From positions 496,001-560,000 of the forward strand of contig NZ_SSNL01000003.1 in NCBI RefSeq assembly GCF_007004735.1: DNA of 64,000 nucleotides. The letters run 5' to 3'. Below, piece after piece: positions 53,769 to 62,335 of this stretch. Each line of letters starts with the position of its first letter. Position 1 is the stretch's first letter. The notes beneath the pieces are model-generated. The model did not search any database, was not told the origin of the DNA, and saw only the letters and a program-made list of their open reading frames with translations. The translations under genes and the position numbers were made by a program. Source of the DNA: Salinigranum halophilum. GTDB lineage: Archaea; Halobacteriota; Halobacteria; Halobacteriales; Haloferacaceae.

Positions 53769-54597
53769 TCTGTCCTCCGTCGTTCAGCATCGGTCGCTGT
53801 TGGTCAGTTATTTCGGGCGAGTCGTTCGGGAGATTGCCGTCGAACTCTCCGAGCCCATGTACTCGCGCGTGCTGTGGGTCGTGGTCGTTGGTCGGACCAC
53901 TCGGGAGGTCTTCGACGTCTTGCTCCATCTCCTCGATCAGCGAGGTGACGGACACTTTCGGCCCGAGTTGAGACTTCTCGCTCTCGCTCATCATCATCAT
54001 GACCGTCGCTTCGTGTATCTCGGTCGCGTAGCTGTGGACGGTCGCTTTCAGATTCGAGTACGCTCGACGAATGCTCTGGTGGTGGAGGAACACCTCGTCG
54101 ACTCGCTTGGCGTTCTCCCACGCTTCACCGGGTTCGAGCGCGGCCTGGTCGACGCCACGCACTTCGAGTTCACCAATCTCCTCGTACCAGTTCAGCTTCG
54201 TCACCACGTAGTCGAAGCCCTCGTCAGGCTGGAGCGGCGGCGCACCGACGACGGTCTTCTCGTTCCAGAGTTTCTCGGGGACGCGCTTGGCGTCGTAGAG
54301 GTTCGGTCCGCCATCTTCCCCGTTGGTGCCGGGATCTGCGACGCCGACAGTGACACCACCTTTCTGGTGGAGGTACTTCGCGACCTGGAGGCCGAAGACG
54401 TACGCGGGCAGGGCGATGATGAACGAGGCAATCGAGAAGTCGACGAGCGCCTGTGGCGGGGTTGGGAGTTCGGGGCGAGCCCATGAGACCCAGACTCCCG
54501 CTGCGAGGATCATCACCGACAGTGGGATGCGGTACTCCGCGAGCAGGTATGTGATTCGGTCCTTGTTGCTGGCGAACGTCGGGAGTGGCTCGCTCAT
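53761..54597 (-). CDS. two-TM membrane protein of structural operon
   Basis: 278 aa from ATG 54597. Two membrane helices (about 25-41 and 50-73, LVDFSIASFIIALPAYVFGL) then a large soluble domain with a long helix (HHQSIRRAYSNLKATVHSYATE) and Met run. It sits where betapleolipoviruses keep conserved membrane ORFs between spike and NTPase. Overlaps the previous gene by ATGA and the next by eight bases. Confidence 0.75.
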   Translation of the reverse strand: MSEPLPTFASNKDRITYLLAEYRIPLSVMILAAGVWVSWARPELPTPPQALVDFSIASFIIALPAYVFGLQVAKYLHQKGGVTVGVADPGTNGEDGGPNLYDAKRVPEKLWNEKTVVGAPPLQPDEGFDYVVTKLNWYEEIGELEVRGVDQAALEPGEAWENAKRVDEVFLHHQSIRRAYSNLKATVHSYATEIHEATVMMMMSESEKSQLGPKVSVTSLIEEMEQDVEDLPSGPTNDHDPQHARVHGLGEFDGNLPNDSPEITDQQRPMLNDGGQNE

Positions 54598-55214
54598 TCG
54601 AGGTCCTCCGGTCCGTTCTGTTCCTTGTTCTTCCGGCGGTACGCGGCCGTCGAGACCATAGCGGCGGTGACGAGCGTGCCACCGAGCCAGCCCGCGCTCG
54701 AGGAGGTTCGCTTGAACGGTGAGCCCGACGACCGCTCTCCAGTCGAGATGTATGGGCATGAGCCAGATCGGATGCACTGACTCGTCGTGATCGAGACGAC
54801 GGCCGCGCCCGCGTCCTCGCCCGCACCGATCTCAACGCGCGTCCGGCCGGGCGGTGCGCGAACCTGCTTGATGTTGAACGTCCCGGCTCCCTCTTTGACG
54901 TCGGGACTCTCCGACAGCGTGATGAGTTGCGGGACGTCGGTCTCGAAGACTATCGAGAAGGAGCCGTCTTGGTAGTCCCAGGAAACGACGCGCGTTACGG
55001 GGTCGACGGCCGTCACGTACTCGGTCTGGTTCTCCGCATCGCTGCTCGACTCCTGATCGGCGGCGCTCTCGACAGCTGTCCGTGCAGCTGCTTCGGCGGC
55101 GTCGGTCGGGGCGGTCGTGGTGCTGTTCGTCTCGGTCTGAGTCTCCTGTGCGACGACCGCGCCGGGTAGCGCGGCGGCTCCGAGGAGAGCGATTATCAAA
55201 AAAATCCTGAGCAT
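54594..55214 (-). CDS. secreted, C-terminally anchored protein of structural operon
   Basis: 206 aa. Signal peptide about 1-22 (LRIFLIIALLGAAALPGAVVA), a Thr/Ala/Ser-rich acidic region likely exposed outside, a beta-domain (about 65-150) with two Cys (QCIRSGSC), and a C-terminal membrane helix (about 174-193) followed by a basic-acidic tail. Viral envelope protein or assembly factor. Downstream of the spike by five bases. Confidence 0.75.
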   Translation of the reverse strand: MLRIFLIIALLGAAALPGAVVAQETQTETNSTTTAPTDAAEAAARTAVESAADQESSSDAENQTEYVTAVDPVTRVVSWDYQDGSFSIVFETDVPQLITLSESPDVKEGAGTFNIKQVRAPPGRTRVEIGAGEDAGAAVVSITTSQCIRSGSCPYISTGERSSGSPFKRTSSSAGWLGGTLVTAAMVSTAAYRRKNKEQNGPEDLE

Positions 55215-55219
55215 GGGTG

Positions 55220-57031
55220 TTAGTCGCGCGTTCCGGCGAGCAGGACGACGACGGCAGCGAGGGCGATTAGCATCCCCGTTCCGGTCCCTCCGAAGTTGAG
55301 TGAGAAACCACCGACACCAGCAGCAGTCTGCTGGCTCTCGTAGTAGTCACGGAGTTCACGGAGTTCGTCAAGCTGCTCAGTGATGTTTGAGGTGTTGGTT
55401 GTGGTGTAGTCTCGAACCTCCATTTCGGTCGCATCCATCGACTCACCAGTTTGGGCATTAGTGGTAGAGACGATGGTGAACGGATTTGAGACGTGCATGA
55501 AGCGGTCAGCTTCAAGAGCCGAACCGGACTGGGTATCCTCAATAGAGGAGACCGTCATGTACACCTGCCCGCCGAGGTTCGCCGGGTCGTAGGTCGAGGA
55601 GTTGTTGAACACCTGACCGTCAGAGCCGGTGTAGAACAACGTCCCAGTGACAGTGACGTTCTGCGTCTCAGTGGTTCCGTCAGTTTCGTTGACGACAGTG
55701 CGAGTCGTCTCGATGACGTGGGAAGCGTTGGTGTCCCCGTCGAGGCCCATAGCAGCGAGTTGGGCGTTCGAGAAACCGTAGTACCCCGTCGAGTCGTAGT
55801 CAGTAGCAGCTTGCGAGCCGATAGTTGTCGGGCTCATCGAAGCGAGGTCGGTTTCGTTGATGTCACCAGCGGCGTAGGCAGCGAACAGGTCGTCAGCGAA
55901 CACAGCAACGTTGTCCTTGACCTGCGTGCTGGCAGTCTGCGCAGCGGTGAATCGGGCGTTGTAGTCGTTGTTAGCATGGAGGACGTTCTCGACTTCGCCC
56001 TCGTCCGTGACGACGTCGGTTCGGCCGTCAGTGCCGTCACCGACGTTTGTCCACCACGTCCGAATCGTGTCGTTTTCGAACTCACTCTCTTGGACGGGCT
56101 GGCTGTCGGCCTGAGCGATGTGCTGGTACGGGTAGAGAGCAGTGCCCTCCTCGGAGCCGTCTCTGGCAAGCGCGCGAGCATACTTCCGAGAGCCGTTGAC
56201 GAGTTCCGTTTCAGCGCCAATCTCGCGGAACGACGAGTTCACCTCGTAGGTGCTGGCACCGGACTCGAAGTGAACCGAGACGTTCGGGACGCTGTCGAGA
56301 TAGAGGAGGTGGGACGCGCGAGCATTCCAGTCCTCGATGAGGTTAGACTGTTGGAGAGCGTAGTAGTCCTCAACAGTCTGGTTTGCAGCCGTCTTCGCCT
56401 CAGCGACAGACGAGCCGTTGTTCAGTTCGTTGATAAGCGTGAGCTTCGCCTTCATCCACGCGACAGAACGGGAGTCTTGAGCGAGGTTTTCACGAGCCGC
56501 CGTGGTCGAATCAACGCCGGATTGCATGGACAGCGCAGCCGACTTAGCGTCGACGGCGGTTGTGTTGTCGGTGTCTCCGTCAAGAACCTCTTGGCAGAGG
56601 ACAGACTGCCCAAGCTGGATTCCTATCGATGTTTCGACAACATCCGTCAGATACGCATCGAACTGGCATTGTTCAGTGACTCCAGCCTCAGCGGACCCAA
56701 CCGGAGAGACCGGGCCACCCACGCCGGAGAGCGCGGTGGTCGTCACGACCAGCGCGACCACCGCGACCGTCGCCACGCGCTTCGTCGTCGTTGAGGAGAC
56801 GACGCGGTCGACGGTCGGGATGTGTGCGCGGAACGCGACCAGACCGAGCAGCAGTGCGAGCCCGACGAAGAGGCCGGCGGCCGGGACGAGACCCTGACCA
56901 ATAGCCGCGCCTTGGTGGGTGGTTGGTTTGACTTGACCCGAGACGACGGGATGCAGGAGCGAGCCACCGACTAACGCCGAGGAGATGCAACCAACCGACA
57001 GGAGCCGGTTATGCAGTCGCATCTGAATCAC
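55220..57031 (-). CDS. pleolipovirus spike protein
   Basis: 603 aa. N-terminal hydrophobic segments (about 48-68 and 86-105), a long ectodomain with many N-x-S/T sites and Cys at about 124 and 147, a predicted coiled coil near the end (NITEQLDELRELRDYYESQ, about 550-570), and a C-terminal anchor GTGMLIALAAVVVLLAGTRD. This is the pleolipovirus spike layout; spikes mediate attachment and fusion. Start is GTG 57031 overlapping the VP3-like stop (GTGA); an ATG at 57022 is the alternative. Confidence 0.85.
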   Translation of the reverse strand: MIQMRLHNRLLSVGCISSALVGGSLLHPVVSGQVKPTTHQGAAIGQGLVPAAGLFVGLALLLGLVAFRAHIPTVDRVVSSTTTKRVATVAVVALVVTTTALSGVGGPVSPVGSAEAGVTEQCQFDAYLTDVVETSIGIQLGQSVLCQEVLDGDTDNTTAVDAKSAALSMQSGVDSTTAARENLAQDSRSVAWMKAKLTLINELNNGSSVAEAKTAANQTVEDYYALQQSNLIEDWNARASHLLYLDSVPNVSVHFESGASTYEVNSSFREIGAETELVNGSRKYARALARDGSEEGTALYPYQHIAQADSQPVQESEFENDTIRTWWTNVGDGTDGRTDVVTDEGEVENVLHANNDYNARFTAAQTASTQVKDNVAVFADDLFAAYAAGDINETDLASMSPTTIGSQAATDYDSTGYYGFSNAQLAAMGLDGDTNASHVIETTRTVVNETDGTTETQNVTVTGTLFYTGSDGQVFNNSSTYDPANLGGQVYMTVSSIEDTQSGSALEADRFMHVSNPFTIVSTTNAQTGESMDATEMEVRDYTTTNTSNITEQLDELRELRDYYESQQTAAGVGGFSLNFGGTGTGMLIALAAVVVLLAGTRD

Positions 57032-57417
57032 TCAGCCCAGGAGATGTATATCGTCGCGGCGCTCAGTCCGAGCGAGCTGAAGAACGACGCGATGTCGGAG
57101 CTGTTGATGAAATCAGCGACAGGCGGGATGAGGATGTACGCGGGCACCAGAGCGAACATGACGACGATGACGCCGTACTCCCACTGCTCGTAGTTCGAGC
57201 CGTCGAGTTCGTTCGTGGCGACGATCCACGTGATACCGAGGACCGTGATGAGTGCCGCCCAGGAGAGTTCGACTCCCGAACCGGACCAGATGAGGTCGGT
57301 GAAATTGAAGCCGCCGAAGACGTCGACTCCGAGGGTGATGGTTCCGAGTGCAATCGCGCCCATGAAGGGGACGAGAATCAATGCACCGAGGTCGATTTCG
57401 TCGATGTTCTGTTGCAT
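57028..57417 (-). CDS. VP3-like membrane protein of pleolipovirus
   Basis: 129 aa with four membrane helices (about 12-32, 48-65, 80-100, 108-125). Small internal-face membrane protein, encoded immediately before the spike in pleolipoviruses; the two are the major virion proteins. First gene of the structural operon, downstream of the palindrome at 57470-57485. Confidence 0.85.
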   Translation of the reverse strand: MQQNIDEIDLGALILVPFMGAIALGTITLGVDVFGGFNFTDLIWSGSGVELSWAALITVLGITWIVATNELDGSNYEQWEYGVIVVMFALVPAYILIPPVADFINSSDIASFFSSLGLSAATIYISWAE

Positions 57418-57469
57418 GTCGACGTTTCGGCCGCCACCCGGGACCCTGTAAAACTAAGCAATGAGTAGG

Positions 57470-57485
57470 TTCTCCTATAGGAGAA
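57470..57485. promoter_or_regulatory. 16-bp perfect palindrome, operator candidate
   Basis: TTCTCCTATAGGAGAA reads the same on both strands. It lies in the divergent region between the structural operon (53-68 bases upstream of its ATG) and the AbrB-like gene (50-65 bases upstream). Confidence 0.65.
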
Positions 57486-57534
57486 AGTCACTGGTGGAAA
57501 CTGTTAAGTAAGATAGGGTGGGCGGGGTTGTCGG

Positions 57535-57759
57535 ATGTTCAGAAAACTCCGCGATCACGACGGTACTCCGCTCGTCGCGCTCAACAAGGGAGACCTCCAG
57601 ATTGACGGCGTCCTCGACGACGAGGGCGCACTGCCGATTGACCAGCAGGTACACGTTCAGCGGCTCGGTGACGGGAACGCGTATCTGGTACGGCTCGTTG
57701 ACGACGGGAAGGTTCCCGACCTTGTCGACGCGCTCCAGCCGCTTGTGAGGGACGAGTGA
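57535..57759 (+). CDS. AbrB/SpoVT-like small regulator (putative)
   Basis: 74 aa: MFRKLRDHDGTPLVALNKGDLQIDGVLDDEGALPIDQQ (described by pattern RKLR...V.L.K.DL..DGLLD) resembles haloarchaeal SpoVT/AbrB-fold proteins, here with HVQRLGDGNAYLVRLV closing the fold. Divergent from the structural operon and close to the palindrome. Possible lytic/lysogenic regulator; inference. Confidence 0.5.
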   Translation: MFRKLRDHDGTPLVALNKGDLQIDGVLDDEGALPIDQQVHVQRLGDGNAYLVRLVDDGKVPDLVDALQPLVRDE

Positions 57760-58003
57760 TGCTGCAAGCGTCTGGAGAGGGTTTCTCGAATCCGACCCCG
57801 TGGGGTTCGACTCAGATGTATGCAACATCCTCGATGTATGCACCCCTTCGCTTCCAGTCGAACGGTCAGGTGCATAAAATCGGGGCTGGTGCCCGGGGTG
57901 ATCAGCGCGGTCGCGCCATGGGCGTGGGCTGGGTAGATGAAGAACCAACGCTCAGTCAGCTCAGAACCACGCGCTCGCACCCCCGGTGCATACCTTCATT
58001 CAT
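57760..58003. other. intergenic, repeated TATGCACC-type octamers
   Basis: TATGCAAC 57819-57826, TATGCACC 57837-57844 and, inverted as GGTGCATA, 57869-57876 and 57985-57992. The last ends 12 bases before the start of the DUF7386-like gene. Confidence 0.6.
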
Positions 58004-58264
58004 ATGACGAAGCGAACGAGTCTGAAACTCACTGACGACCGGCAGCTACTGTTGGACCGTGCGACCGAGATTGTGGCCGAGGGACCGGACGACGACCCGC
58101 CGATGTCGGTCGTGCTCGACGCCGCGCTCACGCACTTGGTGGAATCGCGCGAGAATCTGGAGGCCGTTCGGGACCGCTACCCGCCGCAGGAAGTAAAGGA
58201 CTGCTGTAACACGTCCGTTCTCGGGCTCCGGTATCGGACGAGTATCGAAAGTCGGTGGCGTTGA
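58004..58264 (+). CDS. DUF7386-like small protein
   Basis: 86 aa from ATG 58004. TSLKLTDDRQLLLDRATEIV is ribbon-helix-helix-like at the N-terminus, a helix PPMSVVLDAALTHLVESREN, and the C-terminus NTSVLGLRYRTSIESRWR typical of DUF7386. A small DNA-binding regulator is likely. It ends next to the AT-rich cargo. Confidence 0.65.
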   Translation: MTKRTSLKLTDDRQLLLDRATEIVAEGPDDDPPMSVVLDAALTHLVESRENLEAVRDRYPPQEVKDCCNTSVLGLRYRTSIESRWR

Positions 58265-58454
58265 GTGTCGGCTGGCCCATAGTTTGAAACTACAAATTTC
58301 AAATACTAACTCTATCTTCGAGAAATCGCATAAGGAGACACACGTCAGGCTCAATCACTATTCCAGTAGACCGGAATCACTTTTGCAATTATCCTTCGTA
58401 CACAATGATTAATTATCAAACACCGTCTTTATATGGAGTATGATATAGCAGCTT
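58265..58454. other. AT-rich spacer between viral DUF7386 gene and cargo island
   Basis: 190 bases, markedly A/T-rich from about 58278 on (ACAAATTTCAAATACT). Marks the change in composition to the cargo. No gene seen. Confidence 0.5.
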
Positions 58455-59750
58455 TCAGGACTGCAGTGCTTTGATTCTCTTTGCTGTGGCCGGACCAATT
58501 CCATCTATCTCTTGTAGTTCCTCAATGTCTGCAGCGATTACGTCCGATACACTACCATACACTTCTTTTAGCCTCCCTTCGATAGTGGATCCAATATCTG
58601 GCAAATCTTGGAAACTGAAGGTTTCTCCTCTTTCTTCGATTAAATCTGGCATATCTTTATACTCCCCGTACAGGTCAACCACAGCGTCTCTAAATTTATG
58701 TCGCGTCGTTTTTCGAAACTGTAGACCAAAGGGGTCCTCGTTCTTCCCGCCAGAAACCAGTTCATACTCTCCTGTAATTGATAGGTCAAATGCGTTCCGC
58801 CCTTTCTCCTTAAACCTCAAGGTAATCTCTACACCTCGAGCTCGCTCCGTATTTTCACAGTAGATTTTTGCTGAGTCAAAATAGAACCCATTCTCAATAC
58901 ACTTTTCAACAATCTTGTTCTCACGTACGCTCTGTCCCGTGAGTGCAAGTTCCTTGATATTTGATAGATGATTGTCAACCAAATCTTCGAACTCCCCGGT
59001 AGAATCTAATTCATCACTCTCATCGGGGTCTTCATCCTGACGGACTCCAAGATGGCTGACGTTTCTGAGATCCCAATTCCCTGGATTGTATGTTAAGAAA
59101 TCGTCAAAGAAGTCTACTCTATCCTCTAGTGACGGAATTGCGTCTAGACTTATATCTGCACGACTTACTGAGGATTCACCACTGATTTGCCGCCTCCGGT
59201 CCCATTCCCCGAATAAATTCTTCGCGGCAGTAAACTCGTCCGCATTAAAAAACGAGTGATCTACCCGAAAAATATTATCTTCGTTGGTATTTTTTATTTT
59301 GAATGAGGTCGTCCGGTTCCTGGCATCCATCAAGTTTCGATTATTCTCTTTCCGGTGGGTATAGCTTATTTCTACCCTGACAGCATTTTCGCTCCGCTTT
59401 GTGTCAGAAATAGTTAAATTAGAGTCGTTGTCAAACACCTCCGCGTCTTGTTTTCTGCGCTTGAGATCGCCTTCGATTTCGTCAAGTGATGCCAGAGACT
59501 CCACGACAAATGCTGTTGACTTTTCATTTCGGTTCCGCGCGGATAACTTTCGCTTTAGGCGTATCAGACTATCAATGTCGTAGAGTAAGTGGCTACCCAC
59601 CTTGGCCACATCTGAATCAGACCCTGTGTGTACAAAGAAGCCCATCTCTTCTTTCAGAAATTCTTGGGATTCCTTTCGGCTTAACTTATTTTTAAGAACA
59701 ACCTCCAAGTCCTTGACTGATGGATACTCCTCGATAATCTGTTGTCTCAT
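58455..59750 (-). CDS. unrecognised 431-aa protein with C-terminal helix-hairpin-helix
   Basis: Third gene of the cargo operon. N-terminal 30 residues helical (EEYPSVKDLEVVLKNKLSR). Middle part of about 300 residues is mixed, rich in Asn/Lys/Asp. The end carries two helix-hairpin-helix elements (LPDIGSTIEGRLKEVYGSV and EIDGIGPATAKRIKALQS), a non-specific DNA-binding fold seen in nuclease partners. A GGAGG ribosome site lies nine bases before its ATG, which overlaps the previous stop as ATGA. A/T-rich codons. Probably DNA-binding component of a defence or competition system; function not known. Confidence 0.7.
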   Translation of the reverse strand: MRQQIIEEYPSVKDLEVVLKNKLSRKESQEFLKEEMGFFVHTGSDSDVAKVGSHLLYDIDSLIRLKRKLSARNRNEKSTAFVVESLASLDEIEGDLKRRKQDAEVFDNDSNLTISDTKRSENAVRVEISYTHRKENNRNLMDARNRTTSFKIKNTNEDNIFRVDHSFFNADEFTAAKNLFGEWDRRRQISGESSVSRADISLDAIPSLEDRVDFFDDFLTYNPGNWDLRNVSHLGVRQDEDPDESDELDSTGEFEDLVDNHLSNIKELALTGQSVRENKIVEKCIENGFYFDSAKIYCENTERARGVEITLRFKEKGRNAFDLSITGEYELVSGGKNEDPFGLQFRKTTRHKFRDAVVDLYGEYKDMPDLIEERGETFSFQDLPDIGSTIEGRLKEVYGSVSDVIAADIEELQEIDGIGPATAKRIKALQS

Positions 59751-60724
59751 TGGTTTCCTCCAATTAGTCTGTCCGCGTAGTTATCGTACTGCACCGAGGG
59801 TAATACATAGAAGTTGAAATTTGGATTCTCCTCATCATCTGGCACAATATTATTCCTGAACTGTCTCTTAGCCGCGTCAATATCTTGCATATCACGATCA
59901 ACATCCGGATCGTGATATATTCGAACCTCGTTGACGTTGAGGAGATTATACAGCACAAGGGACTGGAAAACCACCTCTAATGCTTCAACAGTCATATCCC
60001 CATAGTGAAAGACAACCAATATCTCCTCGTGTCCGGTCACCTCTCCGTCAATCGTTCTTGGCTTCTCAACCTTTGCAAATATCAAATCGGAAACTATCGA
60101 CTCAAGAGCTAACGACTCCGTCTTGTCTGGAAACGGTTTATCAAGCATAGATGGATAATAAAAGTATATCTTTGTAGCCTCGTGGTCGAATTCATTCTTC
60201 AAATCAGAGAATTGTTTGGAAGTTCTCGCAAGTCTATTCAACTTTTTATTTCCTAAAATCGCAATCTCATAAGTCCCTCTCTCTTTCCGGTGAATCCCTA
60301 CATCAGAGACGTAACTAACAAAATCTTCATCATAGTAATCGTCAGGTGCCCACACACTAATGACACCTGCGTTATGATTTCTTGGTACACCGAAATTCAA
60401 TCGTTGTTCGAACACGTCCGACTCGGGAGCACACTCAATTGTTCCCAATGTTTGGGTCATAAAATTCCTCAGTGACGTCCTATTAACTGACTCCCAGTTT
60501 CGAATTTTTGACTCTACAAAAACCCCACGTTCAAGTTCACGGAATGGGTCTTTATACTGGAAATATGCGTCTACCCCGTGGTCGTTCTGCCGATCACTGT
60601 GGATTCCGGATGAACACGGGATGTCAACGTTCTCCTTTCCCTGTTGTATCCAGCCGAGTTCACCCAGCACCGCAATAATCCGTTTGTTTGCTCTCTCCCC
60701 TCTTTCAGGCTCATCCTCGGGCAT
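59747..60724 (-). CDS. putative PD-(D/E)XK nuclease, cargo operon
   Basis: 325 aa. Begins with a charged helix (PERGERANKRIIAVLGELGW, Glu10), then NDHGVDAYFQYKDPF with Asp52 and GVFVESKIRNWESV with Glu71-x-Lys73: a plausible PD-(D/E)XK site. It recalls the nuclease subunit of GAPS4-like defence systems, a memory-based impression not checked. The rest (100-325) is unfamiliar and lies around EEILVVFHYGDMTVEALEVV. It abuts the preceding gene (TAA-ATG). Confidence 0.6.
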   Translation of the reverse strand: MPEDEPERGERANKRIIAVLGELGWIQQGKENVDIPCSSGIHSDRQNDHGVDAYFQYKDPFRELERGVFVESKIRNWESVNRTSLRNFMTQTLGTIECAPESDVFEQRLNFGVPRNHNAGVISVWAPDDYYDEDFVSYVSDVGIHRKERGTYEIAILGNKKLNRLARTSKQFSDLKNEFDHEATKIYFYYPSMLDKPFPDKTESLALESIVSDLIFAKVEKPRTIDGEVTGHEEILVVFHYGDMTVEALEVVFQSLVLYNLLNVNEVRIYHDPDVDRDMQDIDAAKRQFRNNIVPDDEENPNFNFYVLPSVQYDNYADRLIGGNQ

Positions 60725-61423
60725 TTATGACATCCCCTCAGAACCGCTGATAGTCTTCTTTATAACGTCCATGACTGATGAATATTCACCCAAATCATTG
60801 TAAATCAAAACAGAACCGCTGTCATACAATCCAATTGTGACATTATCGCTTGACTTCCCGATTCGAACACCGATATAAGATATATTCCCTTGATATTCAG
60901 AAACTAGTTTTTCACCTACGTTCTGATTATCAATATTAACTTGAAAATCTCCAGATATGGAGTCTGCTATCTCATAGTTGGATATCTTTATTGAGGTGAT
61001 TTCGGTGCGATAGTCCAATTGGATTGCGTCTAATACCTTCTTTGGGGACATGTTTATTGTCTCTACTGAAATCCCCCAGCTCGATAACTGCCCCAATTTG
61101 CTTGACACACTACTAGATCTTTTTTTATCAGCTAACACCTCAAGTATGTTGTACCGCGTATCTATCCGGAATGGAACCGTCTCGACTGTTTGTATTTCTT
61201 CATCGACAACTGAGCCGGAATCGTCATCATATACCTGCCTAACTTCGGGTCGAGTTACCAGAAGGTAAGCAGATACCAAAGAGGGCTCTACTTCATCAAT
61301 ACTGAATCCATAAGCATCTCCTTTATTATATGTATTTTCTTTGATTAGACCAACCAGGTCAGATATGGATGTTTTATCAAGATATATTCGCCTCATGTTA
61401 CTCGCAAATGGTGGTGATTCCAT
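60725..61423 (-). CDS. unrecognised 232-aa protein, first gene of cargo operon
   Basis: From ATG 61423; an internal Met at residue 10 (MRRIYLDKTSISDLVGLIKE) could be the start. Alpha/beta with YLLVTRPEVRQVYDDDSGSV, VPFRIDTRYNILEVLADKKR and a beta-rich C-terminus (YIGVRIGKSSDNVTIGLYDSG). No known domain. Its stop is followed directly by the next ATG. Strongly A/T-rich. Could be the sensor or regulator of the module; inference only. Confidence 0.6.
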   Translation of the reverse strand: MESPPFASNMRRIYLDKTSISDLVGLIKENTYNKGDAYGFSIDEVEPSLVSAYLLVTRPEVRQVYDDDSGSVVDEEIQTVETVPFRIDTRYNILEVLADKKRSSSVSSKLGQLSSWGISVETINMSPKKVLDAIQLDYRTEITSIKISNYEIADSISGDFQVNIDNQNVGEKLVSEYQGNISYIGVRIGKSSDNVTIGLYDSGSVLIYNDLGEYSSVMDVIKKTISGSEGMS

Positions 61424-61546
61424 CGTTCTGACAACTCCATTATTATGCCGTATACAAGAAGCTACCTCACGATAGAAATCGCCGAGCGCTGATCCCCTCG
61501 GCAGCAGAAACAGAGTTGTTCCGACAGAAGGCTACGGGGTTTGAAT

Positions 61547-61882
61547 TCACCCAAACCCAGCCCACCAACCCGGCCTCACCTTATCCGGTGGCCGCATCCC
61601 TGGTGTCGGACGATCTAAATCAGCGTCAACCTCGCCCTCTAGATACAGCATTCCCCACGCCGAGATCTCGAACATCTCCACGTCGGGCTCGTCGAGAAAC
61701 GGCTCAATCAGGCCAGCTTCACACAACACCTGGCACCGCTCGTGAACCCGAGTCTCCGAACCACCCACGCGAGGGTCCCGAGCCATCTGTGACGGCCACG
61801 AGAGGCCCTCCCGCGCGAGCTTTTCGAGAATTCGGTCGTCGAGCAGTTGCATCCACTGACCGGTTCGTCGTATCTTGTCCAT
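61547..61882 (-). CDS. winged-helix repressor-like protein (first)
   Basis: 111 aa. TGQWMQLLDDRILEKLAREGLSWPSQMA, then TRVHERCQVLCEAGLIEPFL and a wing (VEMFEISAWGMLYLEGEVDAD). The W(M/T)xxWDDRILE start and YLxGEVDAD end match the PhiH1-repressor-like family common in haloviruses. It follows the second copy by five bases, so they are an operon. Confidence 0.8.
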   Translation of the reverse strand: MDKIRRTGQWMQLLDDRILEKLAREGLSWPSQMARDPRVGGSETRVHERCQVLCEAGLIEPFLDEPDVEMFEISAWGMLYLEGEVDADLDRPTPGMRPPDKVRPGWWAGFG

Positions 61883-61887
61883 CTGGG

Positions 61888-62175
61888 TTACGCTGAAGCA
61901 GCTCCGTTCTCTTCGCTCGTATCCTGCAACTCGTCGGCGTCGACCTCGCCGTCCAGGTACTCCTCTCCGATTTCGGTGATGACGTACACCCCGTTCCCGA
62001 GGTGATTGAGCATCCCGTGTTCGGCGAGCTTCTTGAGCCGGCGAGAAACGTGTTGGGGCGACACCCGGATATACTTGCTCTCAGCCAGTTCTGTTGGAGA
62101 TCCCGAACCCTCCCGTTGTATTATCTCCAGAATCCGGTCGTCCCAGATAGTCATCCATGTTCCCGAACGGCGCAT
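61888..62175 (-). CDS. winged-helix repressor-like protein (second, PhiH1-like)
   Basis: 95 aa. SGTWMTIWDDRILEIIQREG, SPTELAESKYIRVSPQHVSR (recognition helix) and VYVITEIGEEYLDGEVDADEL. PhiH1-like transcription repressor that may hold the lysogenic state. Divergent from the integrase operon; the region between them has an inverted repeat (62225-62231/62256-62262). Confidence 0.85.
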   Translation of the reverse strand: MRRSGTWMTIWDDRILEIIQREGSGSPTELAESKYIRVSPQHVSRRLKKLAEHGMLNHLGNGVYVITEIGEEYLDGEVDADELQDTSEENGAASA

Positions 62176-62224
62176 TGATTGCGTGAATACACGATGGGAA
62201 CCTAATTGTCGTGCTTCACCTGTT

Positions 62225-62262
62225 TAGGTTAGATATACCACTATAAGTTCAGTCATAACCTA
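62225..62262. promoter_or_regulatory. inverted repeat TAGGTTA...TAACCTA in the repressor-integrase spacer
   Basis: Perfect 7-base arms at 62225-62231 and 62256-62262 in the divergent region, A/T-rich in between, as expected for repressor operator and promoters. Confidence 0.55.
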
Positions 62263-62335
62263 TATGTGATAAGGCTCCAATTCGGTGAATACGGGACCGA
62301 GTGAGATACCGTAGGCTATTGTCGATAAAGTAGGT

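Noticed and set aside
55493-56794. 433-residue plus-strand frame antisense to the spike
   Set aside because: Shadow of a well-supported spike gene inside a coupled operon.
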